A DNA stretch of 11,190 nucleotides from NCBI GenBank assembly GCA_017548175.1, contig JAFYMZ010000167.1:1-11190 (forward strand), in the 5' to 3' direction. This document shows, one piece after another, positions 1 to 7,218 of this stretch. The position numbers were made by a program, and so were the translations under genes. The notes beneath the pieces were generated by a model. It ran no database searches. It worked only from the letters and a program-made list of their open reading frames with translations, and was not told the DNA's origin. The stretch is from Clostridia bacterium (lineage in GTDB: Bacteria; Bacillota_A; Clostridia; Oscillospirales; Butyricicoccaceae). Every line of letters starts with the position of its first letter. Position 1 is the stretch's first letter.

Positions 1-903
1 GGCGGCGTCAATGAAGATATGGAACACCAGCGCCGTCAGCAGCAACAACAGCAGCATACAACCGATAAAACCAAACTCTTCGGCGCAGGTACTGAAGATA
101 AAGTCGGTGTGCTGGGCGGGATAGGCATCGCTTTGGATCATAGTGCCCTTCAAAAAGCCCTTGCCGGTAAGCTGGCCGTTGCCCACGGCGCGCATACTCA
201 GCTTGCCGTGCCAGGCAAAGCGCTCGGAAGCCTCGGGATTCCACACCACAATGATGCGCAGCTTTTGGTAGTCGCTCATAATGCGCCACAGCACCGGTAT
301 CGCGGCGGCACCGGCAGCGCATACGCCGCCTACCCACCAAAGGGAAATGCCGCTGGCAAACAGCATCATCAAAAAGATCAGCGGATACATCAGGGCCACG
401 CCCAAGTCCCGGGAAATGATATACACCGAAGCCATGGTGATCACCGCGTGGGCACCCAGCTGCAGCACCGAGCTGAGCTTGTTCAGCCGATCCTTCAGGG
501 CGTCGATGTGACAGGCCATGGTGTAAATAAAGATGATCTTGCCCACCTCGCCGGGCTGGATGTTGATGCCGGCCACCAGCGGGATCCAACTCTTGTTTCC
601 CGTGTCGCCGGCCACACCAAACACCGCCAGGGACAGCTGGAACATCACGTTGAAGAAAAACAGCAAGATCCACAACCGTGGGAAGCGGTCAAAGTCAAAG
701 AGCGACAAAATCACAAAGCCCACCGCGCCGATACACATGCCCATGCCCTGCACCACGATGTGCTTGAGGGTGTTTCCGGCACTGTAAGTGGCGGTAAAGA
801 TCAGCAGCAGGCCAAAGCAGCACAGTGCCAGAGACAGCACCAGCAGCGGCCAGTCGCTCTCACGCACATAGCGCTTGACGCCTGTCCAGATTTCCTTCAG
901 CAC
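1..903 (-). CDS. rodA: RodA/FtsW/SpoVE-family peptidoglycan glycosyltransferase, 3'-truncated by window edge
   Basis: SEDS-family integral membrane protein that polymerises lipid II glycan strands, usually with a class B PBP. The frame stays open for 301 codons from a GTG at 903 to the window edge, with no stop. The start is set by GGGAGG at 911-916, 7 nt upstream. Hydrophobic segments begin near residues 19, 47, 77, 116, 152, 168, 190 and 280. Visible family motifs are GNKSWIPL near 102-109, IQPGEVGK at 115-122 (usual form QPSE), RDLGVAL at 165-171 and the PAQHTDFIF block at 262-270; its Asp267 matches the essential SEDS aspartate. The GKGFLKGT-Q-P-HTDFIF spacing fits RodA better than FtsW. 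The last membrane helices (about 70-100 residues by family length) lie outside the window. It is divergent from tsaE. FtsW or SpoVE paralogy cannot be excluded without the C-terminus. Confidence 0.88.
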   Translation of the reverse strand, partial: MLKEIWTGVKRYVRESDWPLLVLSLALCCFGLLLIFTATYSAGNTLKHIVVQGMGMCIGAVGFVILSLFDFDRFPRLWILLFFFNVMFQLSLAVFGVAGDTGNKSWIPLVAGINIQPGEVGKIIFIYTMACHIDALKDRLNKLSSVLQLGAHAVITMASVYIISRDLGVALMYPLIFLMMLFASGISLWWVGGVCAAGAAAIPVLWRIMSDYQKLRIIVVWNPEASERFAWHGKLSMRAVGNGQLTGKGFLKGTMIQSDAYPAQHTDFIFSTCAEEFGFIGCMLLLLLLTALVFHIFIDAA

Positions 904-910
904 GGCTGTC

Positions 911-916
911 CCTCCC
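911..916 (-). promoter_or_regulatory. RBS fixing the GTG start of rodA
   Basis: The minus strand reads GGGAGG seven bases before GTG at 903. No in-frame ATG or TTG with comparable spacing is apparent upstream, so the GTG is taken as the start. Confidence 0.7.
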
Positions 917-944
917 TTCTGTCGCCGCATACGATTCCAATGAT

Positions 945-973
945 ATTATATCACGCCTGCCCGTAGTATGCAA
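945..973 (-). promoter_or_regulatory. Predicted sigma-A promoter for rodA
   Basis: On the minus strand TATAAT (945-950) is preceded by TGA, a TGn-extended -10. TTGCAT (968-973) lies 17 bp upstream as a partial -35. It points at rodA about 40 bp away. It is divergent from, and does not overlap, the tsaE promoter. Confidence 0.65.
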
Positions 974-1030
974 GAAACCCTTTGTAAACAATGCACCGCC
1001 CCGATTCGTCAAAAAAATGCGCAAAAGCAC

Positions 1031-1059
1031 TTTCTTTCCCCGGCTGGGCGTGGTATAAT
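1031..1059 (+). promoter_or_regulatory. Predicted extended -10 promoter for the tsaE-tsaB-rpiB-upp cluster
   Basis: TATAAT at 1054-1059 is preceded by TGG, a TGn extension. At 17 bp spacing the -35 position (1031-1036, TTTCTT) is weak, which is common for extended -10 promoters. The tsaE ribosome binding site begins about 25 bp downstream. Confidence 0.6.
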
Positions 1060-1083
1060 AAATCAAATAAAAAGATCCCGCAA

Positions 1084-1092
1084 GAAAGGGGG
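1084..1092 (+). promoter_or_regulatory. RBS of tsaE, favouring a TTG start
   Basis: The GAAAGGGGG box ends directly against an ATG at 1093, which is too close for normal initiation. It lies 9 nt before the in-frame TTG at 1102. The TTG start also gives an N-terminus (MKQVFETNS) typical of the family. Confidence 0.55.
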
Positions 1093-1101
1093 ATGCATCC
1101 C

Positions 1102-1518
1102 TTGAAGCAAGTCTTTGAGACCAACAGTTCCGCCGAGACCGAGGCATTAGCCAAGCAGCTGGCACCCGTGCTGGCGCAGGCACCTGCCGTGGCGCTTTAC
1201 GGCGGATTGGGCGCGGGAAAGACTGCCTTTACCCGAGGCTTGGCCGCCGCCCTTGGCTGCACCATGCAGGTCAGCAGCCCCACCTATACCATCGTCAATG
1301 AATATCCCGGCGACCGCAAGGTCTGCCATTTTGATATGTACCGCCTCCCCGACGAAGATGCCCTGTGGGACATCGGTTGGGAGGATTATCTGGCCTCCGG
1401 CGCCCTGTGCGTGGTGGAATGGAGCGAGAATGTCCCCGGCGCCTTCCCGCCCGGCACGATCGAAGTACACATCGAACACACCGGAGAAACAAGCAGGAGG
1501 ATCACCGTATTATGCTGA
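1102..1518 (+). CDS. tsaE: tRNA threonylcarbamoyladenosine biosynthesis ATPase TsaE
   Basis: P-loop ATPase that works with TsaB and TsaD to transfer threonylcarbamoyl to A37 of ANN-decoding tRNAs (t6A). The 138-residue product has Walker A GGLGAGKT at 34-41, the switch-like SSPTYTIVNEY at 58-68, HFDMYRL at 76-82 and VEWSEN at 105-110. These are the hallmark TsaE motifs, and the length is close to the usual 150. The start is ambiguous: TTG at 1102 has ideal RBS spacing, while ATG at 1093 would add three residues but abuts the RBS. Its 3' end overlaps tsaB by 7 nt, implying translational coupling. It is the first gene of the rightward cluster. Confidence 0.95.
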   Translation: MKQVFETNSSAETEALAKQLAPVLAQAPAVALYGGLGAGKTAFTRGLAAALGCTMQVSSPTYTIVNEYPGDRKVCHFDMYRLPDEDALWDIGWEDYLASGALCVVEWSENVPGAFPPGTIEVHIEHTGETSRRITVLC

Positions 1519-2150
1519 TACTTGCACTGGACACCAGCGGAAAGCTGGCTTCGGTCGCCCTGCTGCGGGACGGCAAGCCTTTGGGCTGTCTGACCCGTGA
1601 CTCCATGTTGGATCACAGCCGCACCCTGCTGCCTATGTGCGGCGAGCTGCTGGAGCAGCACGGTCTTTCTCTGCAGGATGTCGACCTGTTTGCCGCTGTC
1701 AGCGGCCCCGGCTCCTTTACCGGTGTGCGCATCGGCTGCGCCGCCGTCAAGGGCTATGCATGGAGCCTGAACAAACCCTGTTTGGGCGTTTCCTCCCTGT
1801 TGTCCGCCGCCTGGATGCAAGAGACCCCCGGTTTGGTCTGCGCTTCTATCCGTGCCCGACAGAACGAATCCTTTTACGCCGTCTTCCGCCGCACCGAAAC
1901 CGGTGTAGAGCGTCTCACCGAGGACACCGTCACCGGCGACGACGAGATGCTGGCGGTTATGAACGGTCTGGGTTGCGAGACCCGGGTAGAAAGCGCACAG
2001 TCTGCGCTGGGCGCCGCTTATGCCGCCTATGCGGCACATCTGGCCGGAGAAACCGGCACTTGCCACGACCTGACCCCCGCCTATCTGCGGATCACGCAGG
2101 CAGAACGGGTAAGATTAGAACGACTGAAGAAAGAAGGACAAGCACAATGA
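1512..2150 (+). CDS. tsaB: tRNA threonylcarbamoyladenosine biosynthesis protein TsaB
   Basis: ASKHA-fold, non-catalytic partner that dimerises with TsaD and recruits TsaE during t6A synthesis. The 212-residue product starts with the actin-like MLILALDTSG and carries LDHSRTLLP near 33-41 and the diagnostic SGPGSFTGVRIG at 64-75. The start is supported by AGGAGG at 1495-1500, inside the tsaE 3' end, 11 nt upstream. Length is typical of shorter Firmicute TsaB (about 210-240). It overlaps tsaE by 7 nt and rpiB by 4 nt (ATGA). The frequent neighbours rimI and tsaD are absent; rpiB follows directly. Confidence 0.95.
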   Translation: MLILALDTSGKLASVALLRDGKPLGCLTRDSMLDHSRTLLPMCGELLEQHGLSLQDVDLFAAVSGPGSFTGVRIGCAAVKGYAWSLNKPCLGVSSLLSAAWMQETPGLVCASIRARQNESFYAVFRRTETGVERLTEDTVTGDDEMLAVMNGLGCETRVESAQSALGAAYAAYAAHLAGETGTCHDLTPAYLRITQAERVRLERLKKEGQAQ

Positions 2151-2584
2151 AAATTGCCATCGGTAGCGACCACGGCGGTTTTTCCGTCAAGGAGATCGCA
2201 AAACCCCATCTGGAAAAGCTGGGTTATGAAGTCATCGACTTCGGCACCAACACCCCCGATTCCTGCCACTATCCCATCTATGCCGAAAAGGTCGCCCGCG
2301 CTGTGGCTTCCGGCGAAGTCGACAAGGGCATCCTCATCTGCGGCACCGGCATCGGTATGAGCATTGCCGCCAACAAGATCCCCGGCATCCGCGCCGCTGC
2401 TGTGTCCGATTGCTTTACCGCAAAGGCCACCCGTCAGCACAACGACAGCAACATCCTGTGCCTGGGCGAGCGTACCGTCGGCCCCGGCCTGGCTCTGATG
2501 CTGATGGAGACCTTCCTGTCTACCGAGTTTGAGGGCGGCCGCCATCAGACCCGTGTGGATATGATCTCCGCATTGGAAAAATAA
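2147..2584 (+). CDS. rpiB: Ribose-5-phosphate isomerase B (RpiB/LacA family)
   Basis: Interconverts ribulose 5-phosphate and ribose 5-phosphate in the non-oxidative pentose phosphate pathway, in the cytoplasm. The 145-residue length is standard. The N-terminal IGSDHGG at 5-11 supplies the active-site Asp/His. [13 protein letters not shown] at 65-77 holds the catalytic-base Cys65 and the phosphate loop, and RQHNDSN at 96-102 holds the ring-opening His and Asn. The C-terminal GGRHQTRV near 130-137 contributes Arg to phosphate binding. LacA/LacB galactose-6-phosphate isomerases are related, but no lac genes are nearby and the motif set is RpiB-like. The ATG overlaps the tsaB stop (ATGA), indicating coupling. 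Product PRPP-pathway ribose 5-phosphate feeds the downstream upp reaction, a plausible reason for the linkage. Confidence 0.95.
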   Translation: MKIAIGSDHGGFSVKEIAKPHLEKLGYEVIDFGTNTPDSCHYPIYAEKVARAVASGEVDKGILICGTGIGMSIAANKIPGIRAAAVSDCFTAKATRQHNDSNILCLGERTVGPGLALMLMETFLSTEFEGGRHQTRVDMISALEK

Positions 2585-2627
2585 ACAACACCGTCCGTTT
2601 ATTATCTGTTCAGAAAGGAGCATTCCA

Positions 2628-3263
2628 ATGGATTGCAAGAATGTACACATTTACGATCATCCGCTGATCCTGCACAAGCTGGCCATCATCCGCCGCAAGG
2701 ATACCGGCGTCAAAGAGTTCCGCGAGATGATCAGCGAAATCGCCATGCTGATGTGCTATGAGGCCACCCGCAACCTGCAGACCGAAACCGTCACCATCCA
2801 GACTCCCGTTGCCGAGGCTCAGGTACAAGTGCTGGCCGGCAAGAAACTGGCCATCGTGCCCATCCTGCGCGCAGGTCTGGGTATGGTCGACGGCATGCTG
2901 TCTTTGATCCCTTCTGCAAAGATCGGTCACATCGGTCTGTACCGCGACCCCGAAAGTCTGGAGCCTGTGGAGTATTACTGCAAACTGCCGCCCGATATTG
3001 AAGAGCGTGATGTCTTTGTGGTAGATCCCATGCTGGCCACCGGCGGCAGCGCCGTAGCTGCCATCGACTTCCTGAAGGCCCGCGGCGTCCGCAGCATCAA
3101 GATGCTGAACATCATTGCCGCACCCGAGGGCGTGGAAAAGCTGGCCAAGGCACATCCCGATGTCGAGATTTATTGCGCCGCACTGGACCAGTGCCTGAAC
3201 GATCACGGCTATATCGTCCCCGGTCTGGGTGATGCCGGCGACCGTATCTTTGGCACCAAATAA
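2628..3263 (+). CDS. upp: Uracil phosphoribosyltransferase
   Basis: Pyrimidine salvage enzyme converting uracil plus PRPP to UMP and pyrophosphate. The 211-residue product is full length. It has [11 protein letters not shown] at 79-89, the PRPP-binding [10 protein letters not shown] at 133-142 and the uracil-binding C-terminal [17 protein letters not shown] at 195-211. The start is supported by AAAGGAG at 2614-2620, 7 nt upstream. It follows rpiB by 43 nt with no terminator between, so it is probably the last gene of the tsaE transcript. A perfect terminator hairpin follows 25 bp after the stop. No PyrR-type attenuator is visible ahead of it. Confidence 0.96.
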   Translation: MDCKNVHIYDHPLILHKLAIIRRKDTGVKEFREMISEIAMLMCYEATRNLQTETVTIQTPVAEAQVQVLAGKKLAIVPILRAGLGMVDGMLSLIPSAKIGHIGLYRDPESLEPVEYYCKLPPDIEERDVFVVDPMLATGGSAVAAIDFLKARGVRSIKMLNIIAAPEGVEKLAKAHPDVEIYCAALDQCLNDHGYIVPGLGDAGDRIFGTK

Positions 3264-3287
3264 AGAAACCCCTTGATTTTTCAAGAA

Positions 3288-3325
3288 AATGCCCGATTTC
3301 GAGCGAAATCGGGCATTCTTTTTTT
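3288..3325 (+). terminator. Rho-independent terminator of the tsaE-tsaB-rpiB-upp cluster
   Basis: A perfect 14-bp inverted repeat (3288-3301 with 3304-3317) is followed by a run of T (3319-3325). It sits 25 bp after the upp stop. Confidence 0.92.
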
Positions 3326-3539
3326 ATTTTCCCACGTGCTTGCCAAGCACTTCCAGTTATTTTATTTCCGCAATTTTTCCCATCCGTTCAAGTTATGTGA
3401 CGAAATTTCTTCTGTCTTTTTGTTCATATTTGCCAATTTCTCTCTAAAATGCCTATAAAACCATCTATTTTTACAGTGCACACCCCTATTCCCTCGATGT
3501 CCATCACTTTTCCCAATAAAGGCCATAAGTAATTTTTAT
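3326..3539. other. AT-rich intergenic gap upstream of the symporter
   Basis: Short, poorly biased reading frames only, without ribosome binding sites. One small inverted repeat (3336-3341 with 3345-3350) follows the upp terminator. No RNA gene or pseudogene was recognised. The useful content is the promoter at its right edge. Confidence 0.6.
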
Positions 3540-3568
3540 TTTACTATTACCTGTCCCCCTGTTATGAT
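3540..3568 (+). promoter_or_regulatory. Predicted sigma-A promoter of the symporter gene
   Basis: TTTACT (3540-3545) is 17 bp from TATGAT (3563-3568), and TGT immediately before the -10 gives a TGn extension. The ATG at 3610 is about 40 bp downstream, after AAAAGGAG at 3595-3602. Confidence 0.65.
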
Positions 3569-3609
3569 AATACCAGTGCAATTCCTATTACAATAAAAGG
3601 AGCGTTATT

Positions 3610-4851
3610 ATGAAACTGAAAAAGCTCAATCTTGCCGCGCAGATCGGCATCGCAATGATCCTGGGCATCATCGTCGGCGCAATCCTGTGGCTGACCATGG
3701 GCTCTGCCGATGCCAACAAGTTTGCTACCGAGTACATCAAGCCTTTCGGTGACATCTTTGTCAACCTGCTGAAGTTCATCGTTGTTCCTCTGGTTCTGTT
3801 CTCCATTATGGAGGGCGTCATCTCCATGAAGGACATCACCAAGGTCGGTAAGATCGGTTGGAAGACCGTTGCTTACTTCCTGTGCACCACTGCATTTGCT
3901 TGCATCATCGGTCTGATCATCGCCAACGTGTTCAAGGGCGCATTCCCCGTTCTGGAACTGGCAGAGGGCGGCGGCTATCAGGGCAGCGGCTCTGCCAGCC
4001 TGATCGACACCATCAAGAACATCTTCCCCTCCAACATCATCGCTCCCCTGTCCAGCGCTTCCATGCTGCAGATCATCTTCATCTCCCTGATCTTCGGCTG
4101 CGGCATTCTGGTTGCAGGTGAAAAGGGTAAGATGACCGCCGATCTGGTCTCTTCTATGAACGAAGTGATCATGAAGGTCATGGGCTTCATCCTGAAGGTC
4201 TCCCCCATCGGTGTGTTCGCGCTGATGACTTGGGTCGTTGCCAATCAGGGTCCCCAGATCCTGGGCGACCTGCTGATCGTTCTGGTTGCTGCATATCTGG
4301 GTTACATCCTGCACGGTGTATTTGTTTATTCCGCTGCCGTCAAGATCGTTGCAAAGAAGAACCCCATCCAGTTCTTCAAGGCTATGATCCCCGCCATGGG
4401 CTTTGCCTTCGCTTCCACCTCCTCTGTGGCTACCCTGCCCGTTACCAAGGAGTGCTGCGATGAGCTGGGCGTTGACAGCGAAGTTTCCTCCTTCGTTCTG
4501 CCCCTGGGCGCCACCATCAACATGGACGGTACCGCCATCTACCAGTGTGTTGGTGCTGTGTTCATTGCTTCCTGTATGGGCATTGACCTGACTCTGGCTC
4601 AGATGATCACCATCGTCGTTACCGCAACGCTGGCCTCCATCGGTACTGCCGGTACCTCCGGCGCCGGTATGATCATGCTGACCATGGTTCTGGAGTCCGT
4701 CGGCATCGATCCCACCTACATCGGTCTGATCTACGGTATCGACCGTCTGTTCGATATGGGCCGTACCACTATGAACATCGTCGGCGATGCTTCCTGCGCC
4801 ATTTGCGTAAACCATTGGGAACAGCAGGCCAAGAAGGCTGACGCCAAATAA
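3610..4851 (+). CDS. Dicarboxylate/amino acid:cation symporter (DAACS family, glutamate/aspartate type)
   Basis: Sodium- or proton-coupled secondary importer of the GltP/GltPh/EAAT fold in the cytoplasmic membrane. The 413 residues match family length. Hairpin 1 carries a Ser-rich tip near 269-272 followed by ATLPVTK, TM7 carries NMDGT at 304-308, and hairpin 2 has GTAGTSGAG near 345-353. TM8 has D-MGRTTMN, with D382, R385, T386, N389 and D393 aligning by motif with GltPh D394, R397, T398, N401 and D405. The Arg predicts an acidic side chain on the substrate, and the first Asp predicts an amino acid rather than a plain C4-dicarboxylate. The gene has its own promoter and terminator. Codons are strongly biased (CTG, ATC, GTT, GGT, AAG), suggesting high expression. 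The exact substrate and ion are inferred. Confidence 0.92.
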   Translation: MKLKKLNLAAQIGIAMILGIIVGAILWLTMGSADANKFATEYIKPFGDIFVNLLKFIVVPLVLFSIMEGVISMKDITKVGKIGWKTVAYFLCTTAFACIIGLIIANVFKGAFPVLELAEGGGYQGSGSASLIDTIKNIFPSNIIAPLSSASMLQIIFISLIFGCGILVAGEKGKMTADLVSSMNEVIMKVMGFILKVSPIGVFALMTWVVANQGPQILGDLLIVLVAAYLGYILHGVFVYSAAVKIVAKKNPIQFFKAMIPAMGFAFASTSSVATLPVTKECCDELGVDSEVSSFVLPLGATINMDGTAIYQCVGAVFIASCMGIDLTLAQMITIVVTATLASIGTAGTSGAGMIMLTMVLESVGIDPTYIGLIYGIDRLFDMGRTTMNIVGDASCAICVNHWEQQAKKADAK

Positions 4852-4874
4852 CGCTCTGCATTCATAAAACTACA

Positions 4875-4906
4875 AATCCCGCTCCGATCTCGGAGCGGGA
4901 TTTTTT
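4875..4906 (+). terminator. Rho-independent terminator of the symporter gene
   Basis: A 13-bp perfect inverted repeat (4875-4887 with 4890-4902) runs into a T tract ending at 4906. It lies 23 bp beyond the symporter stop. Confidence 0.9.
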
Positions 4907-4911
4907 CGCGC

Positions 4912-4945
4912 AAAAATACCCGGAGCGCATATGCACTCCGGGTAT
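4912..4945 (-). terminator. Rho-independent terminator of glutamine synthetase III
   Basis: The inverted repeat ATACCCGGAG/CTCCGGGTAT (4916-4925 with 4936-4945) encloses a near-palindromic GCATATGC. On the minus strand it is followed by a U tract (plus-strand A run 4912-4916). It lies 9 bp beyond the glnN stop and back to back with the symporter terminator. Confidence 0.82.
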
Positions 4946-4954
4946 CGGTGTTTT

Positions 4955-7063
4955 TTACAGATTGCCGTACAGCAATTCGGTATAGGTGGGCATGGGCCAG
5001 TATTCCTTGCCCAGCAGCATCTCCAGACGGTCTGCAGCGGCGCGCAGGGCCTCCATAGCGCCCGTTACCTGATGGCAGTACAGTTCTGCCTTCTTGCGGG
5101 TATTCTTCTCTGCAGCGGCCTTTTCTGCGGCCTTCTCCAACTTGCTCAGTGCCTGACGCAGCTGTGCAGAAGCAGCAGTCACATCCTTCAGCAAACCGGC
5201 TTCCAGCGTGACATCCACAGCAAGGCCGGTCTCCTTGAGCTGGTTCAGCGTCTCAGACAGGAATCGGCTATAGGAGATGACGGCAGGAACGATCTCTCTG
5301 CAGGTCATTTCCAGCATAGTGCTGGCTTCGATCTTCACCGTCTTGGCATAGCTTTCCAGCATAACCTCGTAACGGGATTCCATCTCCTTGGGGCTGAATA
5401 CGCCGTGGCGCATAAACAGGTCCATATTCTTGGGCTTGATCAGCGCTTCGGCTGCCTGTACAGAATCGGGAATGTTGGGCAGGCCGCGACGCGCAGCTTC
5501 TTCACGCCACTCGTCGGAATAGTTGTTGCCGTTAAAGATGATACGGCCGTGATCGCGAATGATCTCGCGAACGATCTGGCGGCTTTCTTCCTGAATGTTA
5601 TCGCTCTGCTCCAAACGGTCTGCAATGCGCTGCAGGATCTCTGCCACCATAGTATTCAGCACGATGTTGCAGTCTGCAACCGACTGAGAAGAACCGACCA
5701 TACGGAACTCGAACTTCTTACCGGTAAAAGCAAAGGGACTGGTGCGGTTACGGTCAGAACCGTCGGTGGGCAATGCGGGGATGGTAGTAACGCCCATCTT
5801 CAGGTTGCCGCCCTGACGAATGACAGACTCGCCGCCGGTGCTGATCTCACGGAACACATCGGTCAGCAGGTCGCCCAGATAGACGGAAATGATGGCAGGC
5901 GGTGCCTCGTGACCGCCCAGACGGTGATCGTTGCCGGCACCGGCAATACTCATGCGCAGCAGGTCAGCATACTCATCCACAGCCCACAGCACAGCAGCAG
6001 TAAACAGCAGGAAGCGTGCATTGGCCTCGGGGGTCTTGCCGGGATCCAGCAGGCTCTTGCCGCCGTCCACATTCAAAGACCAGTTGTTGTGCTTGCCGCT
6101 GCCGTTCAGGCCGGCAAAGGGCTTTTCGTGCAGCAGGCAGACAAAATTGTTGCGCAGTGCCACCTTCTTCAGCGTCTCCATAGTCAGCTGATTCTGGTCA
6201 CAGGCGATGTTGGTGGTGGCATACACGGGAGCCAGCTCGTGCTGGGCAGGCGCAGCCTCGTTGTGCTCGGTCTTGGCAGGTACGCCCAGACGCCACAGTT
6301 CCTCGTCCACCTGACGCATGAACTCCATCACGCGCTCTTTGATGTTGCCGTAATAGTGATCATCCAGTTCCTGACCCTTGGCAGGCTTGGCACCAAACAG
6401 AGTGCATCCGCACATAGACAGATCCAGACGCTTGGAGAACAGAGCCTTGTCCACCAGGAAATACTCCTGCTCGGCACCGGCCATGGGGATAACGCGCGTC
6501 ACCTGCTCGACGCCCATCAGTTTGGCGACGCGAACGGCCTGCTTGCTCAGGGCCTCCATCGAACGCAGCAGCGGGGTCTTTTTGTCCAGCACCTCACCGG
6601 TGAAGGAGCAGAAGCAAGTGGGAATGTACAGGGTGTTTTCTTTTACAAAGGCAGGAGAGGTGCAGTCCCAAGCAGTATAGCCGCGCGCCTCAAAGGTACC
6701 ACGCAGACCGCCGGAGGGGAAAGAGGAGGCATCGCCTTCGCCGCGCACCAGTTCCTTACCGGAAAAGCGCATATCAATGCTGCCGTCCTTCTGCGGATCG
6801 ATGAAGGACTCGTGCTTTTCTGCGGTTGCACCGGTCAGAGGCTGGAACCAATGGGTATAGTGCGTTGCACCGTTGTCCATTGCCCAACGCTTGAGTCCGT
6901 TGGCAACGATATCTGCCAGAGCGGGGTCGCTCATCGGCTTGCCTTGGTCGATGATCTTCTTCAGTTGTTTATAGGTATCACCGGGGAGATATTTGCGCAT
7001 TGCGCTGTCGTTAAAGACGCTGCTGCCGTACTGGGCAATCAGGGCTTCGGACCGTTCGTTCAT
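4955..7063 (-). CDS. glnN: Glutamine synthetase type III
   Basis: ATP-dependent ligation of ammonia to glutamate, forming glutamine in the cytoplasm. The 702-residue size is that of GSIII (about 700-730), not GSI or GSII (about 350-470). Family motifs, numbered from the ATG, are GAEQEYFLVD at 196-205, KTEHNEAAPAQHELAP near 264-279, GLNGSGKHNNWS at 318-329 (ATP/substrate site), GAGNDHRLGGHEAPP near 375-389 and NRTSPFAFTG at 439-448. The ATG at 7063 is chosen because AGAGGTGG lies just upstream; a TTG at 7081 would add six residues encoded through that RBS. It is transcribed alone, with a promoter at 7102-7129 and its own terminator, and converges on the acidic amino acid symporter. No GlnR-type TGTNA-N7-TNACA operator was recognised. 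Confidence 0.96.
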   Translation of the reverse strand: MNERSEALIAQYGSSVFNDSAMRKYLPGDTYKQLKKIIDQGKPMSDPALADIVANGLKRWAMDNGATHYTHWFQPLTGATAEKHESFIDPQKDGSIDMRFSGKELVRGEGDASSFPSGGLRGTFEARGYTAWDCTSPAFVKENTLYIPTCFCSFTGEVLDKKTPLLRSMEALSKQAVRVAKLMGVEQVTRVIPMAGAEQEYFLVDKALFSKRLDLSMCGCTLFGAKPAKGQELDDHYYGNIKERVMEFMRQVDEELWRLGVPAKTEHNEAAPAQHELAPVYATTNIACDQNQLTMETLKKVALRNNFVCLLHEKPFAGLNGSGKHNNWSLNVDGGKSLLDPGKTPEANARFLLFTAAVLWAVDEYADLLRMSIAGAGNDHRLGGHEAPPAIISVYLGDLLTDVFREISTGGESVIRQGGNLKMGVTTIPALPTDGSDRNRTSPFAFTGKKFEFRMVGSSQSVADCNIVLNTMVAEILQRIADRLEQSDNIQEESRQIVREIIRDHGRIIFNGNNYSDEWREEAARRGLPNIPDSVQAAEALIKPKNMDLFMRHGVFSPKEMESRYEVMLESYAKTVKIEASTMLEMTCREIVPAVISYSRFLSETLNQLKETGLAVDVTLEAGLLKDVTAASAQLRQALSKLEKAAEKAAAEKNTRKKAELYCHQVTGAMEALRAAADRLEMLLGKEYWPMPTYTELLYGNL

Positions 7064-7067
7064 AATA

Positions 7068-7075
7068 CCACCTCT
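7068..7075 (-). promoter_or_regulatory. RBS that decides the glnN start
   Basis: The minus strand reads AGAGGTGG 4 nt before ATG at 7063 (7 nt from its AGAGG core). This excludes the in-frame upstream TTG at 7081, whose coding would run through this box. Confidence 0.7.
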
Positions 7076-7101
7076 TGTCAAAAATCAAGCTTCTATCTTG
7101 T

Positions 7102-7129
7102 ATTATAGAACTTTTTGGCAAAAAATCAA
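7102..7129 (-). promoter_or_regulatory. Predicted sigma-A promoter of glnN
   Basis: On the minus strand TTGATT (7124-7129) and TATAAT (7102-7107) are separated by 16 bp. The spacer holds a T5/A5 near-palindrome (about 7112-7125) that could be a protein site, but this is weak. Confidence 0.7.
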
Positions 7130-7144
7130 CAGTTTCAAAAAATG

Positions 7145-7194
7145 ATTTTCGAAAATAAAAACAAGTCGAAAACATCGAGCTTTCGACTTGTTTT
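7145..7194 (-). terminator. Rho-independent terminator after the E2/CAT-like gene
   Basis: A 14-bp inverted repeat (7158-7171 with 7181-7194, loop 9) is followed on the minus strand by U-rich sequence. A 12-bp perfect palindrome, ATTTTCGAAAAT at 7145-7156, lies just downstream. It separates the upstream two-gene unit from glnN. Confidence 0.82.
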
Positions 7195-7218
7195 ATTGCT
7201 AAAATATTAAAAAATGAC

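Noticed and set aside
8..673. Minus-strand 221-codon frame and plus-strand 315-codon frame over the left edge
   Set aside because: Neither shows family motifs; the third minus-strand frame is an unbroken RodA/FtsW protein to the window edge.
3273..3458. Small open frame after upp
   Set aside because: It runs through the terminator hairpin, is Phe/Ser-rich by AT composition and has no RBS.
3562..4815. 417-codon minus-strand open frame antisense to the symporter
   Set aside because: Asp/His/Gln-rich nonsense-like translation opposite a clear DAACS transporter.
4931..7108. 725-codon plus-strand open frame antisense to the glutamine synthetase
   Set aside because: It mirrors the strongly supported GSIII gene, has a low-complexity Gln/His-rich product with no family motif and no ribosome binding site; a shadow of codon bias.
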